From Heliocidaris erythrogramma (taxonomy: Eukaryota > Echinodermata > Echinoidea > Camarodonta > Echinometridae): DNA of 64,000 nt. Positions 24,901-36,900 of this stretch are shown piece after piece. Position numbers and translations under genes: made by a program. The stretch lies in contig CM046868.1 of the NCBI GenBank assembly GCA_025617745.1, positions 20,770,608 to 20,834,607 of the forward strand, read 5' to 3'. The notes beneath the pieces are model-generated. The model had not been told where the DNA came from and did no database searches. It saw only the letters and a list, made by a program, of their open reading frames with translations. Every line of letters starts with the position of its first letter. The stretch's first letter is position 1.

Positions 24901-27900
24901 TGGAAATGCAGTTTGGTGATTAAAAGCAGCTCTCATTTGACTCCTAAATTATAGTTTCAGTTTAAATCCTACTGTTGGAAGGACACTGAACATTATTAGC
25001 TCTTTTATAAATCAACTTTCCAGCATGGGTTGAAAATAGTGAGAGCACCTTAGATTCTTAATACAGGTCTCATCATCATTCACCTGAGCAAACATTTAAT
25101 GCTCAAACATTTCAAAATACAACAAGATTGTACAGCTCTGGAAAAAATATTAGACCAGCTCCATTTTGGGGTATATGAGTAGTGTTAAGTCCATTGTCTA
25201 TGGAAGTAGGAAAATGATTATCAACAGCTAATGCATGATTAATGTACTACTACCAACTATAACAATTACCCCTATGACTTGTCACCCCAGGACAGTTACC
25301 ACGAGGACGACTACAGCCAGGACAAATTGTCCTGGACAAATTTCCCCAGACAATTACAATACCCCCTTTTTCCCATGAGAAAGAATTTTTGGACCACCTA
25401 ATAGACTATAAATATCTGAGAGAATGAATTTCAAGTGTTACTACTCTTGGTCTGAGCACCATGGGCTTCTCATTATTCTACTGAGACCCAGTGCGTGTGA
25501 CATAAAAATTAAAGGTATTAGAAAATTAATTTTTTATTTTATACATAAACAAAAATCTAATCAGTTTGTTTATTTCACTGATGATATATACTAGTATCAA
25601 CTTTGAAGTTAATGGTCAAATTGTTCAAGAGATATTGCAATAATAAGGTTAAAAGCCTGATATTTTATGGTAAATGACCTTTATGTCATTCAACCTTTGA
25701 CCTACTTACCCCAATATCTAATCAGTTTGTCTCACTATGGTGTTGCATACTAGCACCAAGTTTGAAGTTCAACCCTCAAATGGTTTTGGAATATTGTGTT
25801 AACAAGGCTAAATCTTGAAATTCTGAATTGCTCATGAGTGCGTTGTTGTTGGTTGGTTGGTTTGATGGCGATTTCCATCAGCGATTGGATGATTTTCGCC
25901 TTAGCTGCTTGCCCCTTTAATGCATTTCATAATCTGTGTTTTCACATCAAATGTACATAGAAATTACAGAGTGCCGGCAGCCGCCCTCCCCCACATATCC
26001 CCAAAACAATATAACAATCAAATGTACATGTAATCTACATTGCACATTTTCATTACTACCCAAGACAGAGATAATAGAAATATTGACTTCATGCGTAGAC
26101 ATGACAACAAAGTGTACCTTTATTCTTCTTAGCTTGGTCTTGTTGTTATGACACCATTGTAAACACTGTGCTGTCTCCCTTCTGATTAGAGACTCTTCAA
26201 CTTCTTTGGAAACTAGAAACAGGTCTATATTTGTCAGATCCTGGATAGAGGAAGGAAGGAAGGAAGGAACTATATCAGGGGATGTTTCATCAAGCGTTTT
26301 GTCAGTGATTTTTACCGACAACTGTTATAAGCTACATAAAATCCTTGCATCTGATTGGCTGAGAGCAAATTTGTCAGTAAAAATCACTGACAAAACACTT
26401 GATGAAACACTCCCCAGATCTAAAAACTCATAATGACTTACAAAGTGAGAATATGCCCCTACGACCAAGCTGCAATTAAATGTAACTGAAAATGAAATCG
26501 AAACGAAAATTGCCTTTCAATGAATCAGAATATTTCTGAGGTCACTTCCATACCTCTCTGCAAAAACAAGTATCTCATTCAGAGAAGGGCGGGAAAGCTA
26601 ATCATTAAAGCTAAAGCTGAATGCAGAACAACTCTTTTAAATGGATTGATGGAAAATAGAGCATATAAAGTACAAAATCTCTTGCGAAAAAGAGTTGTGT
26701 AATGTTGTGAGCACACAAAGCTATTCATATACAGGATAGTTTAAACCATTCTGTGCAATTCTGAGCAATTGGCAAACAAACTTTCACCACTTGAATAAAA
26801 GACTTTCGATATTTTCAGTAGGTGCTTTCATTAGTAAATTGAGCACAGCATAAATTGCATGGGGATTAACTTTATAACAATGGTACCTTTCAGTTTAAGG
26901 AAGAACAAACATAGTCATTTTCTTGGTCCACAGTCCATTCTTGGATGGAATATCTGCCCAGGGCATGGAAGGAGTTAATACATTTTTCAGTGAGTACCTC
27001 AATTTCAGAATGTCTGGCAAGCTTGACAGCCGTCTCGTAGTAACCTGCCCTCAGGAAGTATTCTACCAGCATCCTGTCTACTCTCTTCTTCTTCCACTGT
27101 GAGAGGGTGCTACCTGATGAAGTGTCATGCTCCTTAAGATGGGCCAGGCGCTTCTTACAAGCCTGAGCACTCTCCTCCTCCAGTGCAATTGCCTCTGCAG
27201 CCTGCATGTCACACAGGCAAACATCACAAACAAGTCATGTTTGGCTGGGTAGACTTAAGGGTGAGGTACTAACCAGCTTACAATATCATCTACTATTGGT
27301 ATTGATCATAAAACCGAGTCTAGAGATTTCATGACCCTTAATGAAGTCTAATATACAGCCCTGGAAAAAAATTATTAGACCAAGCTTCTGTAATAACAGT
27401 ACTATAATATGCACACAAAATTATAAAAATGATTTGTCTTTGTATTTCATTCAATGAATACCAAATTCCAGCAATTATACCTTGCTTTATGATATTTTAT
27501 TTCCTTCTTACCACAAAAATAACACTATCAGTAACCATTCTTGGTCTAATTTCCATGGCTGTATGCTCTGTGCTCTGTGATGTAGTTTGTGCTCTGTTAT
27601 TTTGCTCTATTTTTTTTGTTGCTATTTTTCTTTGTGACAAACATTTCGAGGTTAACCACCTTTAAAGGAATACACTCATAGCCTTCAGGAACAATTTTGG
27701 ATCTTTAGATTTTTCTTCAGTTTGGAGTAATTTCGGATCAGATATGTGGCTTTTCACATCAAGTAATTACCGTTTTGTGCATGTGGTCCCACATATGTAA
27801 CTCTGTGATGTAGTTTCAACATATACTTGCTTATGTGACTGCTCCTGCTCCTCTGAATACAAGACAATCAGCGGCTATTGCCAGCCAAGTCATGCAAGAC

Positions 27901-30900
27901 TTGATTAAGAACCAGGAGTTTTTCAACCTGCTGGAGTCAATTGTTTGTCATGCTATTGGGAAGAAGTTGGGAGAGATCCTAACCAACATAGAAAGAATTC
28001 TCAGAGAAGTATTTGCCATAAAGAGCGATATTGAAAAGAAAGACAAAGAACTGAGAAAGTTGGAAGAAAAGCTGACCCAGCAAGAGCAGAACATCAGCAG
28101 ATTGGAGTATTCAATGAACAATATGGAGCAATACTCTAGATCATGCCTTCACATTTTTGGCTTAAAAGAGAACAAAGGAGAGAACACCGACGCTTTAGTG
28201 ACAGAGATCATCTCAACGAAGCTTTCAAAAAGTTGAAAGGATCAAAAATTGTGATTGTTGAGGATTTAACTCTGAAGAACCAAAAAAGGTGTATGGGTTG
28301 TGGGGGGTGGGGGGGGGGGGGGGGGTAGAGAGAAGGGTATGACTTGTACACATGTAAATGTATTGTATTTTATTTTTCATTTTATTTTCCACACATGGGC
28401 TGGATCACCCTCTTCAGCCAGAGGCTGTTCTTCTGAGGGGTCCAGTATTAATTTGAAGAATAATGCCTCACCTTTCTTTTCAGTACTGTCAGCTTATCCA
28501 CAACTGAATCCAGAAGAGTGACTACAGACCCAACGGTAGGTTTCTTCCCATCCAGACATTTCTCTAGATCATTGGTGACCTGTGGTAAACCAATACAATC
28601 CGTGACTCACAAATAGTCAAATAAACCCCCAGTTCAAACATGATGTGGCATAGTGCCTTGTTTACATTTGGCCTGCAATTGGTCTACGGAGCCCTTATTC
28701 TGCCCGTATCCCCTTTTCTGTGCGGCCTCCGTGCAGAGGCAGGAGGCGGCCATGAGATGCTCTTACAGATTCGCGGGCTCCGCGGCCTCTGCTATTTTGT
28801 TTCGCGGGAAGTTATACAAATAAGCCCATAGACAAAAGTAGGAGGCATTGCACAATTCCTGCAAGGGCACTACGCGGAGCCCTCGTGCTGGTCTTGCAGT
28901 AAACGCATGATTTTTTGGTGTACATGTACATGAGGGCTAAAAAAAAAATCATACAGAGATTGTAGACCTGTGGGATATTCGCGAGGCCATCGCACAGCTA
29001 TTGTACGGTTGCCGCTCGCTGCCTGTGCAGTACCCCTGATATTGAGCAGTCTTCCCAGGGCAACCCCACAGCTCCCGCACCATGGCCGTGCAGCTACTTT
29101 GAGGCTGGCCGAACATTTTCAGATGGGCTCCGTAGGATTTCCATGCGGAAGCTTTGGAGATTGCACAGCAACTGCATTGAAATTTAATGATTTCCATACA
29201 CGTCAGACCAAAAAGTAGGGGCATATCCCCCCTTTTTTTAAGCATAATAGTGATATTTAAAAATCAATGACGGGGGCAGCTCATGAGAAAGTAGTTGCCC
29301 GCAAAAACAGGGTATTTCTTGGGGGCGATTCCTGGGGCGTGTATTTCCGAAGCTGAATACTTTATAGCAATTACGATCATCAGTGTTCTGGCCAAGTCTC
29401 AAATTGATAACAAACTCACATTCACCTATCTCTTCTATACAGATTCAAACAAACTTGCAATAGATTTAGATTAACCCCAACTTTTTATATGACAGGGCAT
29501 TGGTTTTGCAATCTCATTAACAAAATAGAGGTGAAACGATCTACTTGACTAATTAATTCTTTACCCGACGATGAAAATAATTTCCGCTGGTCGTCTTCAA
29601 GAAATGTGAATGCAAATGATACAGAGGTGATACAATCTAATTGATTCTTTTCCTAACAATGAAACTAATTTCGCTGTCTTCGAGAATTATGAAACGCAAA
29701 TGAAATGGAGAGTCGGCGATTTATACGACCAATTATTTCTCTACCTATCGCCCATGAAATGTGTTAAAAGGTTCCACAAACCACTCATTTTTGGCATCAA
29801 ATGACCAACATATTTGCGCCACAAAATACGTGTGATTATTTTACCGGACTGCTGAACGAGACGATTATGTTCGGTTCAAAAGTGCCATGTTCAGCGAATT
29901 TCCGTTCGGTTTGGCTACAGCACTACATTAGTATGAAGTTGAACTGGTAAAGTTATTGAGAAACATGAGAAATCTATGAGAATAATGATTATCTAACCTA
30001 CTCGCATCTATGATGCATATTTTTAACAAGCATTAACACCATGATAAAATGGTAAAACATTAATTCTTATATTTCATTTCCAAGAAGACAGGTTCTCTTC
30101 GTCACTTTGCTGTTTTTCATCAGCCAGGATAACCAGTGCAGCTACATGAAGCATTTCCTTTTGATCAACCTTATCAACTGGAAGTTTATAAAGGGTCTTC
30201 CTTTCTAACCTGCATAACATGTGCCACTTCTCTATCGATGACCTTCTGACAGTTCCTGAAGTTCTTGTTGAGGTTCTCATATGGAACCTGTCAAGGAATA
30301 AATGCAGAAAATATCAACTTTAAAGGTATAGAATTAACATGATTCTAAAAAACACATGAATATTGCACAAGGAGTAGATGACCTTATAAGACAATCACTT
30401 TGATATTTACCAATATTTCATTATTTGTGTTTCCTTATTTTCCTGCTGTGAATGAAACAACTTTCTGAATGATTGGACTTGCGCTATATCTGACAATTAC
30501 CAGGTCCCCTATTTCCTATTGAGTCATGGATGTTATTAAAGGCTGATAGGACATCTACGGCTACCTACATTAAATGTACATGTAGTACAAATTATACCAT
30601 CATCATGTGATATACAATGAGGCTTCCCACTTATCAACACAAATGTATACTTATTGCCAACTGGTATCAGTGTACATTGAGATTCTCTGGAAGGACAAAT
30701 CCATTTCCCTCAAATCTTTCTTTTTCTTTTGATCCATAAACCTATAAATTAATTTATGAAATTATCCAAATGTTCTCAACAACTTGATAAAATTATTAAG
30801 GTTGCAGGATATGCGAAATGACAGGAATTAATTTTGAAGCTTATGGATTAATTGCACTCATACTGACATTTTGCATCTAATTATCAATCAGACCCAATAT

Positions 30901-33900
30901 CACTTTCACTGACTGTGATATTGCTGTAAAGGAACGACATCAAGGATAGAGAGGAAATTTACAATTTTCCGGAACAATGCAAACCAAGTGACTACTTGCA
31001 CACTATAACAATTGATACCTGCAAGAATGGTATCAAATATAAAGTCCACTGATGATTCTGCAAGCTGTATACTACTTTCGCCGTATACACAAATTATGTT
31101 ACTCAAGTTTTTTATTATCATGACTTGTAAAGCACTATCAAAGAATAATTTTTTTTATCATACTGACTAGAACAAGGAAGTTGTATGACAGTTCTGACTG
31201 CTAAGAAAATGGTCTAAACATAGTGTTATCATCTATTACATGTAATACTTTCATCAGTGGTACCAGAGGATTATACACATATTACTAGGGTAAACAATAT
31301 CAGTTAAGTACCAAGAATTTGAGAAGGGCTATTTCATGAAATGCTTGTCACTTCACCTACTTCTCCTCCACATACATGTACTCCTCCCCCTTTTAATAAA
31401 TTATTCAATTCACTGACCTATTCCAGTCTTGGAAAGGGGTAAATACTGGCAGACCAAAACAAATAATGCAATACGCACAGGATACATGTAACAACTAAAT
31501 GTTGCGAGATGTGATACATTTGATTTTTGGTTGAATTCAACTGTTCAACTGAGACAAGTCAAGTCTACATGTACATGTACATCTAGATAAGGCTTTTTAA
31601 ATGTCAAAATATTCACATGCAAAAATAGAGGAAAAAAAAAAAAAAAAAAAAAAAATTGAGAAAAGTTCTGTTTTCAGCATTTGTGACTGGTTTGTTTACA
31701 AGCAGCACTGCGGGGATGGATGTTCATGTACATTGTAGGGCGATCATTGAGAGTGTTTACAAAGTAATCTGCTTCATTTTGTCTTTAATAATACCTTGTT
31801 AAAAAATATTGTATCTTTTCCACTTTATATTTTATCATATTTCATGTATCAACTAGATGAATTCTCGACTGCATGCAGTCGCAGTTAATGCCTCAGCCCT
31901 TGCCAGATCAGAAATACATTGCACATTCATGTTAATTTGTTTTACATTTTGATTGAACCAGAATAAAAAGCCTCTTATAAAATGTTAATTGACCTCATTG
32001 ACATTTGACCTTTAATACACCTTAAACGATGCCCAGTTTCAAAGAACTTGAACAAATACTTTTGAAATAGAGTAAAAATTCAAAAACTTAACCCCAGGTT
32101 AAGTTTTTGGAACAAAATTTAATTCAATTGACCTTAATTGACCCTGGACCTTATTTGAACCTTGACCATGTCTTTTGACCTGAAATTTGTTCCACATTAC
32201 TTATGATACTCTACAACCCTTGTGTGCAAGTTTCATGAAAATTGAACATATACTTTTGAAATGAGAGCATTTCCAAAACTGTTGACGCCGTCGCTGTCAT
32301 CGGAAAAGCGGTGCCTATGTCTCGCTTTTTGTTTACGCAGGTGAGACATATAAATTTTTAAAAATCTGTCTCGATTCGAGTCAACAAGTCGCCATCTCAA
32401 ATTTCAGTCTTCACAAGCTTCACAGAGACACGCTTTCACAGCGGTGTTGTGAAAGCGGTCATAAAGAAACGGGAAGAAACGGCTCTAAACACAGCCAACG
32501 AGCGAGGGATCGAGAAGGAAAAAGAAACCAAAATAACTCACTACACAAGGGCTAGCTTGAGCTAGCACGCGCGGGCTGAATACTATAGTATAAAGCAAAA
32601 GTCGGGGGTGCAAGTAAAACAAGATGCTAGGCTTCACAAAAATAAATGAAGAGTCATATATCGCCCAAACTGACAATAATCTAGGGGTCTAAGGCAGGGG
32701 CGGATCCAGGATTGAGTAAAAGAGGGGGCACACAAATGAAGGTTTGTCAAGTTTTGGAAAAGGTAGACCCGTATTTTTTTGGTCTCGCCAGCTTCTTGAA
32801 AAGTCGCTCAGTGGTCAGTGGGGGGTTATGGGGGTCCAGTTTCCCTCCATAATTCCCTGACAAGGCAAAAAAAAAAAAAAAAAAAGGTCTTCATTCTAAA
32901 AAGGGGGGGGGGGCACAATGGAGAAAATGACGGATCGTCTATGGTCAAAATGCCTACTTTTCTTCCAAAAGGGGGGGCACGGGCCGGAAGTGCCCCCCCC
33001 CCCTGGATCCACCAATGGTCTAAGGCCCTGTTTATATGCTCAAAGAGAATTCATTTACTATTTTGTAAGTCTACATGCTACGCCACATTTTTACAAATTA
33101 ATTTTGATGTTAAAATCATTAGCCTAACTTGTATATCCACCCCACAAGCAGGTTCATGTCGTGACACAATCCCGGCACAAACCACGGTGGCAGGGTGCCC
33201 AACTCTCAATGAGGGCTCCCCAAATCAAAGCCAAATATAAGTCCATTGACCAAGCAAGGCTTCGATACGTAACGCTTGTCAAAGTGATCGTATTATTAAT
33301 CACCATCAAAATGAAAGAAAACATAACAAAACATACACTCACAATGGGGCCTACAGATAAAGGCAAACTGATATCTTGCTTTAGAAAATATTCCTAGCTA
33401 CATCCAAAAACTATCACAGAAGTTTCTTGTTTAAAAAGCTATGGCGCAAGGTTTTTCAACAAAATAGTCGATCCCAAAACGTTTGAAGTTTTTTCCATTT
33501 CACACCCATGCAGGGGTAGGTTTGCTCCCCTACTCCAGTAGCCTTTAATCATGGCGGCATGCTAGGTCTTTTCTTTGCTGCTTTATGTACGTAGCTCTGT
33601 CGATCCTTGAAACGCGCAGAACAGTCCTCTGATTTCGCGACACACACGTGCAGGCCGCCTTTACTCACCCACCAACGTTACTTGTTTAATTTTTATAACG
33701 CTGTAATCTTTCATCAATTTCGTACGAAAAATTTTCATGAAAAATTCAGTTCCTGGTAGAGACAATGAACTAATCAGAAGCTTTTAGGACGAGACAAGAG
33801 ACTATTCAGCCCATTCTAGCCATGGGGTATTTGTAATTTGTTACGGCAAATATGATTTTTGACTTCTCGCAATCAGAGAACTTCCGTGTGTTCGGGGATC

Positions 33901-36900
33901 GACAGAGCTAAGAGTAGAGTAGCAAAGAAAATATCTAGCATGCCGCCTACTGCTCCAGCGGCCTAGCAAGGTTGCATGTGCAAACTTGCTGGGCCTCTGG
34001 AGCAGGGGAGCGAACCTACCTCTGTATGGGTATGAAATGAGGGAAACTTCAAATGTTTTGGGATTGATTATTTTGTTGAAAAACCTTACACAATAGCTCT
34101 TAACAGAGCTGCCTATATTGAAATTCATCAATCAGAGAGATTTCTAAAGGGAAATTTTATTTTAATAGAAATCAGGGATATTTAGGGAAATTTTATTAGA
34201 AATCAGGGAGATGTCTATTAAATGCATACAACTTAATGGCAATAATTTTTCCATAATCAGGAAGATTGTTCGATAGGAAGCATTTAAACTGGTTGAAATA
34301 TAAGTGTCCAATTTCAGTGAGTCTCCTGCGAAATCAGGGAGACTTGGCAGCCCTGCTTCAAACATAAAACTTCTGTGATAGTTCTTGGATTTACCTCTAG
34401 AGGAATATTTTCTCAAGCAAGGTATCAGTTTTTTGCCTTTATCTGTATTGTTATTGTGTGTTTTGTTTTCTTTCATTTTGATGGTGATTAAATTACGATC
34501 ACGAATCTGTACTTTGATAAGGGCTTGTCACGTCTCTGCAGCAAGCCTTATTTTGGTCAACGACTCGTATTCGAAGAGTTCCAGGACTTCGAAAATGAAT
34601 TTTAAAAACAGGATACTACCAATTAAAGTACAATTTTATTTTACACTTTTCTAAATCATTTCCTTAATGCTTTTGCCTCTAGATTTAGCCGTTTTGAAGA
34701 ACATGACTTGAATTTAATTTTTTTTTTTTTTTTAGCTCAGGGGGTCAAAAGTTGGGGGTGCACTTAATAAACTCTTTATAAACGCGGTTTATACGTCATA
34801 TATGGTAATTCTCCATGCCAATCTTTTTAATTGATTGTAAATATTGTGATTATATTTTTATTGAATAAACACAGAAAGAACAAAAAATATTTACTGGTAC
34901 TTTTGTTTCCGATGTTTACATTATGATGTGATCAATTTTGTACAAACTTTGTGAAAACAAACATTATCAGTTATTCCAACTCACGTGGTTGTACCGCAAA
35001 CCTTTTTTTCTGAATTACAACTTTACCATGCAAACCTTCAAATCCTAAACATTATCAGCTTTTTAGCTGCAAGTCATTAGTCTTGTTGTTTTTTTATTAA
35101 ACCATTTCAATTCAATTCAATAGGGCGGTTTACTTAGTATATGCACAGACATTTAATTTTGCACACGGCCGCAACCTCGGGCAAAAGAACTGTCGACGTC
35201 GACTGCTGGGGGCTGCTCTATTAGTCCCATCTGTAGATGTATGTGTAGAGTACCGATAGAGTGCGTCGCATCAAAGCTTATTTCATCAATACTTGAAAGA
35301 AAATCAATTCTACATCACATCGCTTACCGTAGATCTAAATCAAGGTTTAATTTCACATGAGAGAGTACGCCAAAAGAGGATTTTTCTCCACAGTTTACGC
35401 AAAATGGGAGGAAAACATTGCTGTTAGTATTACGGAACGTGCAACAGCGATTCACAATATTTTGGGAAAAGGCACGAAATGCTGGGGGTGTTTTTCATCC
35501 CTGTCCCGAAACCAAAGATAAATATGGACAAATGTACAACCTAGATAAAAATATGTGGTCGAAAGGACTTTGGAATAGACCGAATCACCAAGGATACCTA
35601 GATCTGTTCCAAGCATTTTATGGGAGGAAACGGCTCGATCATCGAACATCCCCTCCCCATTCCAGCTGCAGTCACCGAGCTTGAGCGACAAATTGCCACA
35701 AAACCTCTGCGGTCTCCGCCCCGAAAGCGATTGTTGGAAACTCCGCCTCTGCCTCCGAGTCCAAAGAGGCACAGGCAGTTCAAATAGAAGAAATTCAAGA
35801 CATGCAAGATGTTCCCCCGAATGTTCCCCTGGCTGTTCCTGTCTACAATTTTGTGGATCGTATAAGTAATAAATGTGTATAAATCTACCCCCCCCCCCCC
35901 TGACAGAAGGAAGCATGAGTCATTGTTCTTGTCCCATACTCCCTTCTGTCAAGTGGGGGAGGGGGCAGTATATGAATTACAGGATCCATGCTTTATAACT
36001 TTTCATAACTTTTTTATTTTTACTGAAAGTAATTTGTACTTAAAATTTTGAGGCAATAGATGAGTACAAGTGTGGGTGAGGGGGGTGGGGTGTCTATCGG
36101 ATATAGGCCTACAAGTAGTTATTCATCATACTTTATTTGTGTCTATCGCATGTACAAGTAGTTATTCATCATACTTTCTTATCTGTATCCTTTGTTATTA
36201 CAGACTTTAGTGGGACAATGTGGGAAACTCAACTTTCTTTCTATCAATACTGTACACGTAACTTTGTTACACATATTTTGAAGCTAGACCTATAGCATTT
36301 CTTATTGGGAGATGAAATAATAAACAGTGTGATTACATGACATCATCACAGACATCCTCAAATGATTTTTAACATTTGAGTTTTTTCCTGTCATAATCAA
36401 ATACGGTAGTTGAAAATATCGAATAATCCAAACTCAGGAATGTCTGAGAAGTCTCTCGTATATCCTGTCAGTATCGTTGGGTCCGGGCATCTGGCTCGCG
36501 AGAGTTTCTCCCGCAACGTACCGGCGGTATCTACCTGGGTGAGATCGGGGTCCACGGAAGTCACCGACTAGTGACCGAAACTAGAGCTCGATGGGTCGAT
36601 CGTGAGGCGAAGTTTAATTTCGTAATTTGCGCAGGTTAATATTATTATAATTTGTTGACACACCCCCTTTTAATTGTGAACTTAACTTGTCGACCATGAC
36701 ATTGCAAATTTACCAAGGTTTTCCAAGGCAACAGGTGTAGCCAGAATCGCCAACTTTGGAGCAAAATATCTCACTTTGAAGGCCATTTCTGATACATCAA
36801 ATTGGTGAGTTTGCCCAATGTAGTAATAGACCACATCGCGAATTGGTAAATATTAATAGAGGGCGCCCCATTACAATGCATTGTGGGATAAGACAGGGGG

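Noticed and set aside
26890-26997. Extension of MAEA exon 4 to the end of its open frame
   Set aside because: A donor site (GAG|GTACTC) and the homology both end the exon at 26998. The tail after it is intron read-through.
35452-35916. 154-codon minus-strand frame
   Set aside because: No domain or splice support. The plus-strand reading of the same segment is more protein-like, though still doubtful.
36470-36610. GC-rich patch as a structural RNA gene
   Set aside because: It does not match any snRNA, rRNA or tRNA pattern that I know, and no clear stem organisation was found.
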